Shown: positions 16,140-26,080, numbered from the stretch's first letter. The stretch is 64,000 nt of DNA from JAOPZW01 sp963707695 (GCA_963707695.1 CAVPQY010000003.1:930001-994000); one strand, 5' to 3'. Notes: a model not told the origin generated them from the sequence alone. Program-made: numbers and translations.

Positions 16140-18028
16140 GCACCGTGCACGCCCCCGTCGCCTCCGATCGCGACGCGCGGCCCGCCGGCCGCCACGGCAC
16201 CGGCGCGCGCGCTCGGGTCATGGCGCTGAGCGCCGACCACGTCGCCGTCCTGGCGCTGGCGACCGTCGCCGTGCTGCTGGCCGCGATCACGTGGAACCGG
16301 TGGGGCGACCCGTCCTACGACACCGGGCTCGACCTCGTGGCGGGCGCCAAGGTCTCGCACGCCCATCTGCCCTACCTGGACTTCGACTACTGGTACGGCC
16401 CGCTCGCGCCGATGCTGCTCGGCGTCGTCTTCGAGGTCGCCGGGATCGCGATGGGCCCGGCCGTCGGCCTCGGCCTCCTCCTGGCCGCGGCGTGCATCGG
16501 GCTGACCTACGCCGTCGGGCGCCTGCTGCTGGCGCCGCTGCCGGCGGCGCTCGCCGCCGCGCTCGCGGCCGTGCCGGCGCTGTCGAGCACGAACATCTCC
16601 TACGTCCAGCCGCACGCGCTCGACGCGCCGCTCGGGGTGCTGCTCGCGCTCGTCGCGGTCCTCGCCGCCGCGCGCTACGCGACGACCGGCGCCCGCCGCT
16701 GGGTCGCCGCCACGGGCGCGTGCCTGGGCCTGTGCCTGCTCACGAAGCCCGAGAGCGCGATCGCGCTCGGCCTCGCGCTCGGCGGCTGGCTCGCCGTGCG
16801 GGCGGTCGTCGCCGGCGCGGACGGTCGCCGGCGCGCGCTCGGCGACATCGCCCTGGCCCTGGGGCCTGCCCTGCTCGTCGGCCTCGGCGGGTACGCGGCC
16901 TTCTTCGTCACCGGCGCGGTGGTCGACCACCCGCTCACGCTGGGCGCGCTCATCCACCGCGACCTCTTCCCGACCGGGCTGCTGCGGGAGTCGGTCTCCG
17001 TCATCTACGACGTGCTGGCCCCGCGCACGCCGGCGAGCTTCCTCGGGCTCGCCGCCGATCTCGCGCTGTACCTGACGGGGACGGCGGGGCTCATCGCCAT
17101 CGGGCTGACGCTCGCGGGGCGCGCTCCGTGGCGACGGACCGTGCTGGCCGTGGCGGGCCTCGCGGTCGTCGGCGTCCTCGTCGTGCTCGTCGCGCGGCCG
17201 GACACCGTGCGCTTCTACCTCAAGTGGGCCTTCGCCTGGATGCCGGCGGGCGCGCTGCTCGCCGCGGTGCTCCTGGCCTGGCTGCCGATCCGCCTGCGGG
17301 CGCGCTCGTGGTCGCGGGCCGGGCAGGTCCAGCTCCTGCTCGCGCTGCTGGCGGTCGGCTTCTCCTACAGCGCGTACGCGCGCTTCGCGCCCTATCCGAA
17401 CCCGGGCTTCCAGCAGGCCACGGCCTACGCGATGCCGGTGCTCGCGATCCTGCTCGTGTGGCTGCACGTCCGCGTCGCCCCGCGCGTGCTGCCGCTCGGC
17501 GCCTCGTCGGTGCGCCTCGCCGGCACGGTGTGGGTCGCCCTCCTGGTCGTGTGCTGCCTGGGGCTCCTCGTGCACGACGCGCGCCAGGAGACGGGCATCG
17601 TCCGCGGCCCGCACGGGACGATCCGCGCGACGCCGGCCGACGCCTCGGCCTACCAGCAGGCGATCGACGTCGTGCTGCGGAGGACCCGCCGCTCCGAGCC
17701 GATCCTCCTCGCGCCGCAGATGACGTCGCTCTACGTCCTCAGCGGCCGCCAGGACGTGCTCGACCAGCTCTCGCTGCTCCCGGGCGCGCTCGCGACGCCG
17801 GCCGACGAGCGGGCGGCGATCCGCACGCTCGACGAGCGGCGCGTGCGCCTGGCCATCACGGACCGGACGCCGCTGTCGCGCTACCGCCGCGGCGCCTTCG
17901 GCGTCGGCTACGACCGGCTGCTCGGCGCCTGGCTGCGCCGCGACTTCACCCGCTTGACCACGCTCCGCGGCACGGACGCCGCCGGGCACGAACGATCCCT
18001 CGACGTCTGGCTCAGGAGGACGCAGTGA
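16136..18028 (+). CDS. GT-C fold polytopic membrane glycosyltransferase (GT39/83-like)
   Basis: A 630-residue protein with about ten to twelve membrane helices. After a short basic N-terminus and helix 1 (VAVLALATVAVLLAAITWNRW) comes an acidic extracytoplasmic loop YDTGLDLVAGAKVSHAHLPYLDFDYWYGPLAP, the usual catalytic-loop position in GT-C enzymes. Alternating hydrophobic helices follow up to about residue 500, then a soluble C-terminal region with SEPILLAPQMTSLYVLSGRQD. Such enzymes use polyprenyl-phosphate sugars on the outer face of the membrane. The GTG at 16136 overlaps the upstream TGA; an ATG 28 codons later (MALSADH) is an alternative start. A strong AGGAGG near its 3' end serves the epimerase gene. 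Confidence 0.82.
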   Translation: MSTVHAPVASDRDARPAGRHGTGARARVMALSADHVAVLALATVAVLLAAITWNRWGDPSYDTGLDLVAGAKVSHAHLPYLDFDYWYGPLAPMLLGVVFEVAGIAMGPAVGLGLLLAAACIGLTYAVGRLLLAPLPAALAAALAAVPALSSTNISYVQPHALDAPLGVLLALVAVLAAARYATTGARRWVAATGACLGLCLLTKPESAIALGLALGGWLAVRAVVAGADGRRRALGDIALALGPALLVGLGGYAAFFVTGAVVDHPLTLGALIHRDLFPTGLLRESVSVIYDVLAPRTPASFLGLAADLALYLTGTAGLIAIGLTLAGRAPWRRTVLAVAGLAVVGVLVVLVARPDTVRFYLKWAFAWMPAGALLAAVLLAWLPIRLRARSWSRAGQVQLLLALLAVGFSYSAYARFAPYPNPGFQQATAYAMPVLAILLVWLHVRVAPRVLPLGASSVRLAGTVWVALLVVCCLGLLVHDARQETGIVRGPHGTIRATPADASAYQQAIDVVLRRTRRSEPILLAPQMTSLYVLSGRQDVLDQLSLLPGALATPADERAAIRTLDERRVRLAITDRTPLSRYRRGAFGVGYDRLLGAWLRRDFTRLTTLRGTDAAGHERSLDVWLRRTQ

Positions 18029-19038
18029 CTGCACCCACGAAGATCGGCGTGACCGGGGTGGCGGGCTTCATCGGCTCGCACCTGACCGAGCGCCTGCTCG
18101 CGGAGGGGCGCGAAGTCGTGGGCATCGACGACTTCTCGCACGGCTCGCCGAGCAACCTGGCGACGTTCGCCAAGGCGCCGGGCTTCCGGTTCGTCGAGCT
18201 CGACTGCCGCGACGCCCTGCGCGTGCGCCGGACGTTCGCGGGCTGCGACGCGATCGTCCACCTGGCGGCCGAGAAGATCCCGCGCTACGGCAACGCGCTC
18301 AAGACGCTGCAGGCCAACGTCGCCGGCGCCGAGTCGGTCTACGAGGCCGCGCTGGCGATCGACGCGCCGGTCACGATCGCCTCGACGTCGGACGTCTACG
18401 GCAACGCGACCCCGCCCTTCGCGGAGGACGACGCGCTCACGCTCGGGCCGCCCACGACGCGGCGCTGGGCCTACGCGACGTCGAAGCTCTACGACGAGCA
18501 CGTCGCCCTGGCGCTGGCGGCCGAGCAGGGACTGCGGCCCAAGATCCTGCGGTTCTTCGGCTCCTACGGCCCGCGCAACCACCCGAGCTGGTGGGGCGGC
18601 CCGCAGGCCGCGTTCTTCGAGGTCCTCCTCGACGGCGAGCTCATGGACATCCACGGCGACGGCCGGCAGGTCCGCACGTTCACGTACGTCGCCGACACGG
18701 TCGACGGCGTCGTGCGCGCGCTCGACTGCGACGCGGCGGAGGGCGAGATCCTGAACATCGGCGGCGACGAGCCGACGACGATCCACCGCCTGGCCCACGA
18801 GGTCCAGGTCGCGCTCGGCATGCCCGGCCCGCTGCGCGCGCGCATGGTGCCCTACGAGGACATCGGCGGCCGCTACCAGGACGTGCGCTGCCGCATCCCC
18901 GACACCCGCAAGGCGGCCGAGATGCTCGGCTTCCGCGCGACCGTCGGGCTGCAGGAGGGCCTGGCCCGCACCGCCGCCTGGCACCGCGACCGGCGCGACG
19001 AGCTCGACAGCCACCTCGAGGTCGCCAGCGTCGCCTAG
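18025..19038 (+). CDS. NAD-dependent nucleotide-sugar epimerase/dehydratase
   Basis: A 337-residue extended SDR. The cofactor site is GVTGVAGFIGSHLTERLL with an acidic VVGIDDFSHGS, typical of NAD-binding UDP-glucose 4-epimerase-like enzymes. Catalytic residues are present as ASTSDVYGNA and YATSK. The substrate-binding part has RFFGSYGPRNHPSWWGGPQAAFFE, and the C-terminus contains TFTYVADTVDGVVRALD and ILNIGGDEPTTI. Probable roles are 4-epimerisation or decarboxylation of a UDP-sugar or UDP-uronate, providing a precursor for the polymer. The start is GTG, preceded by a perfect AGGAGG five bases upstream (18014-18019) inside the preceding gene, one of the few strong ribosome-binding sites here. 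Confidence 0.87.
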   Translation: MTAPTKIGVTGVAGFIGSHLTERLLAEGREVVGIDDFSHGSPSNLATFAKAPGFRFVELDCRDALRVRRTFAGCDAIVHLAAEKIPRYGNALKTLQANVAGAESVYEAALAIDAPVTIASTSDVYGNATPPFAEDDALTLGPPTTRRWAYATSKLYDEHVALALAAEQGLRPKILRFFGSYGPRNHPSWWGGPQAAFFEVLLDGELMDIHGDGRQVRTFTYVADTVDGVVRALDCDAAEGEILNIGGDEPTTIHRLAHEVQVALGMPGPLRARMVPYEDIGGRYQDVRCRIPDTRKAAEMLGFRATVGLQEGLARTAAWHRDRRDELDSHLEVASVA

Positions 19039-19083
19039 CGGCGCCCGGCCCACCCGAACGACCGAAGAAGAAGGCACGACGTC

Positions 19084-22000
19084 ATGAAGCGGCACACGAC
19101 CCTGCTCCTCCTCCTGGTGGCCGTCCTGGCCGTCTCGGCGCCCGGCGTGGCCGAGCCGGCCCCGACGCCTCCGTCGGGGGTGACCGCCATCGCGCTGGAC
19201 GGCAAGGTCTCGCTGGCCTGGCCCGCCGTCACGGGTGCGTCCGGCTACCGCGTGTACCGCGGGACGTCGGCCGCCACGGCCACGACGCTCGTCGGCTCGC
19301 CGACGGGCGCGAGCTTCGTCGACACGACCGCCGCCAACGGGACGACGTACTTCTACGCCGTGACCGCGCGCGACGGCACGGGCGAGTCGGCCAAGTCCGC
19401 GTCGCTCGCGCAGGCCAAGCCGCTGGCGCGGTCCTGCGCCACCGGCAACGCGGTCGTCGTCGAGAACTGCACGCCCGGCAGCACCGGGTGGAAGCTGACG
19501 AACGCCGGCCGCGCCTACGACAACGGCATCGAGGGCTTCGCCACCGCGACGAGCGTCAACGCGGGCTCGAGCGTCGACCTCAAGGTCAACACCGGCCCGA
19601 CGGGCGCGAACGCTCCGTACCACATCGACATCTACCGGATGGGCTACTACGGCGGCTCGCAGGGCCGCCTCGTCTCGACCCTGCCCGGCCTGAGGGGCGT
19701 CAGCCAGCAGGGCTGCGACGGCCCCGACACCTCCACCGGCCTCGTCGACTGCGGGGACTGGTCGACCACGACCACGCTCTCGACCACGGCGGACTGGCCC
19801 ACGGGCGTGTACTGGCTGCACCTCGTGCGCGACGACAACGGCGCGGACAACGCGATCCTCCTCGTGGTCCGCCGCGACGGCCATGCCGGCGACGTGCTCT
19901 ACACGTTGCCGACCGCGACCTACCAGGCCTACAACCCGTACGGCGGCAAGTCGCTCTACGACTTCAACTCCAACGGCGCGACGACGGTCAGCGGCACGAC
20001 GCGGGCGGTGAAGGTCTCCTACGACCGTCCCTACGCGCAGACCTACAACGGCGCCAACGACTTCTTCCCGTACGCCGACCAGTCGAACGTCGCGTTCCTC
20101 GAGCGCAACGGCTACGACCTCGACTACACGACGAGCACCGACCTGCACGCGAACGGCGCTCAGGTGGCGAGCCACAAGGCGTTCGTGTCGCCGGCCCACG
20201 ACGAGTACTGGTCGGCGCCGATGCGCTCCGCGGTCACCGCGGCGCGCGACAGCGGCACCGGGCTCTTCTGGCTCGGGTCGAACCAGGTCTACTGGCGCAT
20301 CCGCTTCGAGAGCAGCCCCACGACCGGCGCGGCCAACCGGGTGGAGGCGTGCTACAAGACGACCCAGTCCGGCGCGACCGACCCCGTCAGCCCGACGGGC
20401 ACGTGGCGGGACCCGTCCGGCGCCAACGCGCCCGAGAACGGGCTCGTCGGCTCGATGTACGTCGGCGACAACGACAACAGGGGCTTCCCGCTCGTCGTCT
20501 CCGCCGCCCAGGGCCGTACCCGCGTCTGGCGGCACACGCCCCTGGCGTCGATGACCGGCGCGTCGACGTCGCTGGGCGCCTCGCTCGTCGGCTGGGAGTG
20601 GAACGACCGGGTCGCGAACGGCTTCGAGCCGGCCGGCACGCAGGCCTTCACGGGCTCGCCGGTCGACGGCGAGCTCATCCAGGGCAACGGCCGCAGCTAC
20701 GTGCCCGGCAACGCCACGGCCTCCGGCACGCTCTACCGGGCGGCGAGCGGCGCGTGGGTCGTCTCCACGGGCACGAACTTCTGGAGCCGCGGCCTCGCGA
20801 ACAACGGCTTCGGCTCCGGTGAGCTGGACACGAACGTCCAGCAGGCCACCGTCAACGTCCTGGCCGACATGAACGCCAAGCCGGCGACGCCGGCGGCCGG
20901 GCTCGTCCAGGACCAGGCCGGTGCCCCGGTGCTGACGTCGACGTCGCCCGCGGCGGGCGCGACCGGCGTCCCGATCGGGGCCACGGTCAAGGCGACCTTC
21001 GACCGAGCCCTCGACCCCGCGACCGTGACCGCGCAGACCGTCACCCTGACGCCGTCGGGCGGCGCCGCCGTCGCCGCGACGGTCACGTACGACGACGCGA
21101 CGCAGTCGGTCACGGTCAGGCCGACCGCGGCCCTGGATGCCTTCCAGTCCTACACCCTGCGCCTCAAGGGCGGCACGGGCGGCGTCGCCAGCTGGTCGGC
21201 GCCGCTGGCCGCGGACGCGACCAGCGCGTTCACGACCGGTGCCGGCACGCCGCCGCAGGTCGCCTCGACCAGCCCGGCCGACGGCGCCACCGGCGTCTCC
21301 GCCGCCACGGCGGTCAAGGCGACGTTCGACCGCGCCATGGACCCGGCCACGCTGACGACCGCCAACGTGACCCTGCGCAGCGCCGCGGGCGTCGCCGTGG
21401 CCGGCGCCGTCGCGTACGACGCGACGAGCCGCACCGTCACGCTGACGCCGTCCGGCGCCCTCGACCCGACGACGCAGTACGTCGCCACGGTCAAGGCCGC
21501 GGCGAAGGCGAGCGACGGCACGGCGATGAACGGCGACGTGAGCTGGACGTTCACGACCGCGGCCGCCCTCCAGGTCACGAGCCGCACGCCGGCGCCGCTG
21601 GCGACGGGGGTCGCACCGCGCGCCCTGGTGCGGGCGACGTTCTCCCGCGCGCTGGACCCGGCCACCGTCACGACGACGAGCCTCCGCCTGGCGACCTCCG
21701 ACGGCACGAGCGTGCCGGCGTCCGTGAGCTACGACGCGAGCAGCACGAGCGCGACGCTGACCCCGACGAGCGCCCTGGCGCTGGCGACGACGTACACGGC
21801 GACGGTGACCACGGCGGTCACGGCCGCCGACGGCACGCCGCTGTCCTCGGCCGTCACGTGGAGCTTCTCCACGGCGATGACTGCGCCCACCGCGCCGACC
21901 GTCACCGTCACGACGCCCGCGGACGCGGCGACGGGCGTCGGCACGGACACCGCGGTGTCCGCGACGTTCGACCGCGCGCTCGACCCCGCCTCGGTGACCG

Positions 22001-23826
22001 GGCAGTCCGTGGTCCTCAAGGACGCGGCCGGGACGGCCGTCTCGGCGACCGTCTCCTACGACGCGAGCACGACCACGGCCCGTCTGACGCCGACGGCCGT
22101 CCTGGCCCCGGGCAAGGCCTACACGGCCCAGCTGACGACGGCCATCCGCGCCGCCGACGGCACGCCCATGGCCAACGCCGTGAGCTTCGGCTTCACGACC
22201 GCCGACTGCCCGTGCTCGCTCATGGGCACCTCGACGCCGGCCGTCAACGAGGACGTCCGCGACGGCCGCGCCGGCACGGGCCCGTTCAGCTACGAGCTCG
22301 GCACGAAGATCACGGTCGACAAGACCATGTCGCTCGTGGCGCTGCGGTTCTACAGGCACGCGCTCGAGACCGGCACGCACGTCGGCCGCGTCTGGAGCTC
22401 GACCGGGACCCAGCTCGCCGCGGTGACCTACCAGGGCGAGACGGCGTCGGGCTGGCAGCGCCAGGCCCTCGACAGCCCCATCACGCTCCAGGCGGGCCAG
22501 ACCTACACCGTCTCGGTCGGCCTGAACACCCGCTACGTGGCCACGGAGTACGGGCTCCAGTCCGCGCTCGACAACGGCCCGCTGCACAGCGTCGTCGGCG
22601 CGAACGGCGTCTACGGCGCCTCGGCGGGGACGTTCCCGACCGCGAGCTGGCACAACAGCAACTACTTCGTCGACGCCGTGGTGAAGAACCCCGGCTCGGC
22701 GACGGTCCCGCAGGTCACCGCGCGCACGCCGGTGTCCGGGGCGACCCAGGTCGACACGGCCACGAAGGTCACCGCGACGTTCTCCACGGCGCTCTCGCCG
22801 TCGAGCGTGAACGCCTCGACGTTCACGCTGAAGTCGGCGGCCGGCACCGCGGTGCCCGCGACGGTGGCCTACGACGGCCCCACCCGCACCGCGACGCTCA
22901 CGGCGAGCTCGGCGCTGGCCGGCGGCACCGCCTACACGGCGACGCTGACGACCGGCGTCCGCGCCGACGACGAGACGCCGATGGCGGCGCCCGTGAGCTG
23001 GGGCTTCTCGACCACCACGGCCACGGCGCCGACCGTGACCGGCGTCTCGCCGGCCGACGCGGCGACCCAGGTCGCCGTGGGCACGACGGTCCAGGCGACG
23101 TTCTCCGCCTCGGTCGACCCTGCGACGGTGACCCCGCAGACGTTCACGCTGACCGGTCCCGCGGGCGCCGTCCCGGCCGCCGTGGCCTACGACGACGCGA
23201 CGCGCACGGCGACGCTGACGCCGACGTCGGCGCTCAGCCCGTCGGCGAGCTACACCGCGACGGTGGGCACCGGCGTGAAGGGGACGAACGGCAAGGCGCT
23301 GGGCGCAGCGCGGACCTGGGGCTTCACGACCTCGGCCTGCCCGTGCTCGCTCATGGCCGCGCTCACGCCGGCGACGACCGGCCTGCCGGTGCGCGACGGG
23401 CGCAGCGGCGCGGGTCCCTTCACCTACGAGATGGGGACGAAGGTCCAGGTCGCGCAGGCGGTGAGGCTCACGGCCGTGCGCTTCTACAAGGACGCGGCCG
23501 AGACGGGGACCCACGTCGGCCGGGTCTGGACCGCCGGCGGGCAGCCCCTGGCGTCGGTCACGTTCACCGGCGAGACGGCGTCGGGCTGGCAGCAGGCGAC
23601 GCTGGCCACGCCGGTGGACCTGTCGGCGGGCGCGAGCTACGTCGTCTCGGTCGGCCTGAACACGACGTTCGTGATGACGAACGGGGGCCTGCGCAGCGGG
23701 TTCGTCAGCGGTCCGCTGAGCAGCGTCGCCGACGGCCGCAACGGGGTGTTCGCGGACGCCGCCGGGGTCTTCCCGACGGGCAGCTACAACGCGAGCAACT
23801 ACTTCGTGGACGCGGTCGTGCGATGA
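19084..23826 (+). CDS. Large secreted protein: FN3, N,N-dimethylformamidase-like, six Big_5 and two DUF4082 domains
   Basis: A 1580-residue exported protein. A signal peptide (MKRHTTLLLLLVAVLAVSAPGVA) is followed by one fibronectin type III domain (about 30-115) and a domain resembling the C-terminal part of the N,N-dimethylformamidase large subunit (about 130-610). That domain contains YHIDIYRMGYYGG, TYQAYNPYGGKSLYDF, SPAHDEYWS (His372-Trp376) and GWEWND. Four Ig-like Big_5 domains begin near 614, 723, 829 and 936 (pattern SP-ADGATGV...ATFDRALDPATV). A DUF4082 domain (CPCSLM..., about 1041-1200) follows, then two more Big_5 domains (near 1208 and 1316) and a second DUF4082 (about 1419-1580). 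No sortase motif or C-terminal anchor is present. It lies mid-operon, 45 bp after the epimerase with an AAGAAGG ribosome site, and overlaps the flippase start. Whether the amidase-like domain is catalytic is unknown. Confidence 0.85.
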   Translation: MKRHTTLLLLLVAVLAVSAPGVAEPAPTPPSGVTAIALDGKVSLAWPAVTGASGYRVYRGTSAATATTLVGSPTGASFVDTTAANGTTYFYAVTARDGTGESAKSASLAQAKPLARSCATGNAVVVENCTPGSTGWKLTNAGRAYDNGIEGFATATSVNAGSSVDLKVNTGPTGANAPYHIDIYRMGYYGGSQGRLVSTLPGLRGVSQQGCDGPDTSTGLVDCGDWSTTTTLSTTADWPTGVYWLHLVRDDNGADNAILLVVRRDGHAGDVLYTLPTATYQAYNPYGGKSLYDFNSNGATTVSGTTRAVKVSYDRPYAQTYNGANDFFPYADQSNVAFLERNGYDLDYTTSTDLHANGAQVASHKAFVSPAHDEYWSAPMRSAVTAARDSGTGLFWLGSNQVYWRIRFESSPTTGAANRVEACYKTTQSGATDPVSPTGTWRDPSGANAPENGLVGSMYVGDNDNRGFPLVVSAAQGRTRVWRHTPLASMTGASTSLGASLVGWEWNDRVANGFEPAGTQAFTGSPVDGELIQGNGRSYVPGNATASGTLYRAASGAWVVSTGTNFWSRGLANNGFGSGELDTNVQQATVNVLADMNAKPATPAAGLVQDQAGAPVLTSTSPAAGATGVPIGATVKATFDRALDPATVTAQTVTLTPSGGAAVAATVTYDDATQSVTVRPTAALDAFQSYTLRLKGGTGGVASWSAPLAADATSAFTTGAGTPPQVASTSPADGATGVSAATAVKATFDRAMDPATLTTANVTLRSAAGVAVAGAVAYDATSRTVTLTPSGALDPTTQYVATVKAAAKASDGTAMNGDVSWTFTTAAALQVTSRTPAPLATGVAPRALVRATFSRALDPATVTTTSLRLATSDGTSVPASVSYDASSTSATLTPTSALALATTYTATVTTAVTAADGTPLSSAVTWSFSTAMTAPTAPTVTVTTPADAATGVGTDTAVSATFDRALDPASVTGQSVVLKDAAGTAVSATVSYDASTTTARLTPTAVLAPGKAYTAQLTTAIRAADGTPMANAVSFGFTTADCPCSLMGTSTPAVNEDVRDGRAGTGPFSYELGTKITVDKTMSLVALRFYRHALETGTHVGRVWSSTGTQLAAVTYQGETASGWQRQALDSPITLQAGQTYTVSVGLNTRYVATEYGLQSALDNGPLHSVVGANGVYGASAGTFPTASWHNSNYFVDAVVKNPGSATVPQVTARTPVSGATQVDTATKVTATFSTALSPSSVNASTFTLKSAAGTAVPATVAYDGPTRTATLTASSALAGGTAYTATLTTGVRADDETPMAAPVSWGFSTTTATAPTVTGVSPADAATQVAVGTTVQATFSASVDPATVTPQTFTLTGPAGAVPAAVAYDDATRTATLTPTSALSPSASYTATVGTGVKGTNGKALGAARTWGFTTSACPCSLMAALTPATTGLPVRDGRSGAGPFTYEMGTKVQVAQAVRLTAVRFYKDAAETGTHVGRVWTAGGQPLASVTFTGETASGWQQATLATPVDLSAGASYVVSVGLNTTFVMTNGGLRSGFVSGPLSSVADGRNGVFADAAGVFPTGSYNASNYFVDAVVR

Positions 23827-25178
23827 GCGGCCGGGAAGCCGGCGAAGCCGGCCGTGCCGCTCAGCCGGGTGGGGACGGTCGCCGGCCGGGCGCGCTCGTC
23901 CTCTCCGTCGGCACGGTGGCGTCGGGCGTCCTGGCCTACGCGTTCAACGCCCTGGCGGCGCGCGCGCTCGGTCCGGACGCCTACGGCCCCGTCGCGGTGC
24001 TGTGGGCGGCGATGTTCCTCGTGGCGGTCGTGCTGTTCCGCCCCGTCGAGCAGACGCTGTCGCACGGCGTGGCCGAGCGCCTGGCCGCCGGGCAGGACGC
24101 CCGCGCCGTCGTCCGGGGCGTGGCCCGCCTGGCGCTCGCGGCCGCGGCGCTGGCCATGGTGGCCTGCGTCCTGGCCTGGGGACCCATCACCGATCGGCTC
24201 TTCGCCGGCGAGGACGTCCTGACGGCGATGCTCGTCGCCGGGATCGCCGGCTACGGGCTGTCGTACCTCCTGCGCGGCCTCGTCGGCGGCCAGCGCTGGT
24301 ACGCCGGCTACGGCGTGCTGCTGCTCGCCGACGGCGGGGTCCGCCTCGCCGTCGCACTGCCGCTCCTCGTCGTGGCCTCGACGGCGGTGGCGGGCGCCGC
24401 CCTCGCCGCGGCCGCCTTCGGCGGCGCGCTCGCCGTCGTGCTCGTACCCGGCTGGCGCCGCCGCCCCTCGCTGCACGGCGCGCCGGGTCCCGCCTTCCGG
24501 CCGCTCGGCGCGCTGCGCTTCGCCGGTCCGGCGACGGCCATCGCCCTGGCCGACCAGGTCCTGCTCAGCGGCGGGCCCGTCCTCGTCATGCTGGCCGGCG
24601 GCCACGGCGCGTCGGCCGCGGCCGGGATCGTCTTCGCCGCCACGATGCTCGTCCGGGCGCCGGCGTACCTCTTCCAGGGCGTGGCGGCCGCGCTGCTGCC
24701 CAACCTCACCACCCTGCGCGTCCAGCGCGACGACGTGGCCTTCCGCCGCGCCGTCGGGCGCACGGTCGCGATCCTCGTGGCCTTCGCCGGCCTCATGGTG
24801 GCGGGGGCGCTGACCGCCGGGCCGGCGGTCATGGCGCGCCTGTACGGCGAGGGCTTCTCGGCCGGGCGGCTCGACCTCGCGCTCCTGGCGGCCGGAGCCG
24901 GCGGCTACCTCGTCGCCGCGACGCTCTCGCAGGCGGCGCTCGCGAGCCGCCAGGCGGCGGCGGCGGCCGCGATCTGGGTGGCCGGCGCGGCGGCCTTCGT
25001 GGGGCTCGAGATCGCGCTGCCCGGCGACCCGCTGCACCGCGTGGCCCTCGCCTTCTGCGTCGCCGCGCTCGCCGCGGCCGCCGCCTTCTGCGTGCTCGCC
25101 CTGGCCGTCCATGGCGCGCGATCGCGCGGCGGGGCCCGCGCTCGCGGCCGGGCGCTCGCGCCGGAGGCCTCGGCATGA
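23823..25178 (+). CDS. Polysaccharide flippase-like MOP-family transporter
   Basis: A 451-residue protein with about twelve membrane helices of the polysaccharide-exporter (Wzx/MATE-like) type. The first helix pair is ALVLSVGTVASGVLAYAFNALAARALGPDAYGPVAVLWAAMF, a typical flippase beginning with the ALGPxxYG motif. A mid-protein loop has GLSYLLRGLVGGQRWYAGYG and a second-half helix LRFAGPATAIALADQVLLSGGPVLVM. It would move a lipid-linked oligosaccharide across the membrane. It overlaps the preceding secreted-protein gene and the following GT2 gene by 4 bp each. This is the second flippase of the region (see 30765-32336) and is shorter in its hydrophilic loops. Confidence 0.8.
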   Translation: MSGREAGEAGRAAQPGGDGRRPGALVLSVGTVASGVLAYAFNALAARALGPDAYGPVAVLWAAMFLVAVVLFRPVEQTLSHGVAERLAAGQDARAVVRGVARLALAAAALAMVACVLAWGPITDRLFAGEDVLTAMLVAGIAGYGLSYLLRGLVGGQRWYAGYGVLLLADGGVRLAVALPLLVVASTAVAGAALAAAAFGGALAVVLVPGWRRRPSLHGAPGPAFRPLGALRFAGPATAIALADQVLLSGGPVLVMLAGGHGASAAAGIVFAATMLVRAPAYLFQGVAAALLPNLTTLRVQRDDVAFRRAVGRTVAILVAFAGLMVAGALTAGPAVMARLYGEGFSAGRLDLALLAAGAGGYLVAATLSQAALASRQAAAAAAIWVAGAAAFVGLEIALPGDPLHRVALAFCVAALAAAAAFCVLALAVHGARSRGGARARGRALAPEASA

Positions 25179-26074
25179 GGGTCTCGGTCGTCGTCCCGAC
25201 GAAGGACGGCGCCGAGCGCCTGCCCGCGCTCCTGGAGGCGCTGCGCCGCCAGACGCTGGCCCGCGCCTGCTTCGAGGTCCTGGTGGTCGACGACGGCTCG
25301 ACGGACCGCACGGCCGACGTCGTCCGCGCCAGCGGCATCGCCCGGCTCGTGTCCGCGCCGAGCACCCTCGGTCCGGGCGCCGCGACGAACCTCGGCATCG
25401 CCGCCGCCACGGGCGACGTCCTGGCCTTCACCGACGATGACACGATCCCGGCGGCCGACTGGCTCGAGGCCGGGCTGCGCGCGGTCGCGGCGTCGCCCAG
25501 CGGGCTCGTCGCCGGCCACGTCGAGCTGCGCCTGGCCGGCCGGCCGACCGCCGCGGCGCTCATGGACTACGGGCGCGGCTACCTCGACCAGCGCGGCTAC
25601 GTCGCCGACGGCTTCGGCGCGACCGCCAACCTCTGGGTCCGCCGCGACGTGCTCGAGCGCCTCGGCGGCTTCGACCCGGGCGCCGCCTGGCAGACGCACG
25701 ACCGCGACTTCGGCGAGCGCGCCCGCCTGGCCGGCCTCGAGCTCGTCTACGGCGCCGACGTCGTCGTCCAGCACCCGACGCGCGACCGCGCGCGCGACCT
25801 GGCCCGCGTCGCCTACCGGCTCGGGCAGGGCGCGGCCTGGCTCGGCCACAACGGCCGGGGCGCTGTCCGCGGCCGGCGCGCCGAGTGGACCCGCCCGACC
25901 TACTGGCTGCCGTGGCGCACGATCTGGGGTCTCGACCGGCTCCAGGCGCGCGGGTACGCGACGTCCGCCGCCCGCCGGGCGCAGCTGCGCCTCGTGCAGT
26001 ACGCGTGCCTGCAGGTCCCGATCGCCGCCGGCAGCCTGCGCGGGACGCTGCGCGAGGCGCGCGGCGCGCGCTGA
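25175..26074 (+). CDS. GT2-family glycosyltransferase
   Basis: A 299-residue enzyme with one GT-A domain: MRVSVVVPTKDGAERLPALLEALRRQTL, VLVVDDGSTDRTADVV, the LGPGAATNLGIAAATGDVLAFTDDDTIP segment with the DDD metal site, and an acceptor region RDVLERLGGFDP ... THDRDFGERARLAGLELVYG. The H-DRD-F motif resembles the ED/H catalytic region of rhamnosyl- or galactosyltransferases. The C-terminal 80 residues are basic and amphipathic, suggesting membrane association. It overlaps the flippase stop. Sugar specificity is unknown. Confidence 0.85.
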   Translation: MRVSVVVPTKDGAERLPALLEALRRQTLARACFEVLVVDDGSTDRTADVVRASGIARLVSAPSTLGPGAATNLGIAAATGDVLAFTDDDTIPAADWLEAGLRAVAASPSGLVAGHVELRLAGRPTAAALMDYGRGYLDQRGYVADGFGATANLWVRRDVLERLGGFDPGAAWQTHDRDFGERARLAGLELVYGADVVVQHPTRDRARDLARVAYRLGQGAAWLGHNGRGAVRGRRAEWTRPTYWLPWRTIWGLDRLQARGYATSAARRAQLRLVQYACLQVPIAAGSLRGTLREARGAR

Positions 26075-26080
26075 GGCCCG

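Noticed and set aside
13516..19038. A single 1840-codon plus-strand frame that could be read as a giant fusion ending in the epimerase
   Set aside because: Only its last 337 codons are real; upstream it runs out of phase through genes whose own frames give clear motifs.
18564..20822. Frames antisense or alternate to the epimerase and secreted protein as possible small genes
   Set aside because: All overlap strongly supported genes and lack start signals; they are compositional shadows.
17908..23514. An 1868-codon minus-strand frame opposite the secreted multidomain protein
   Set aside because: Its composition mirrors the sense strand and shows no domain or start signal; the sense strand has unmistakable Big_5 and DUF4082 repeats.
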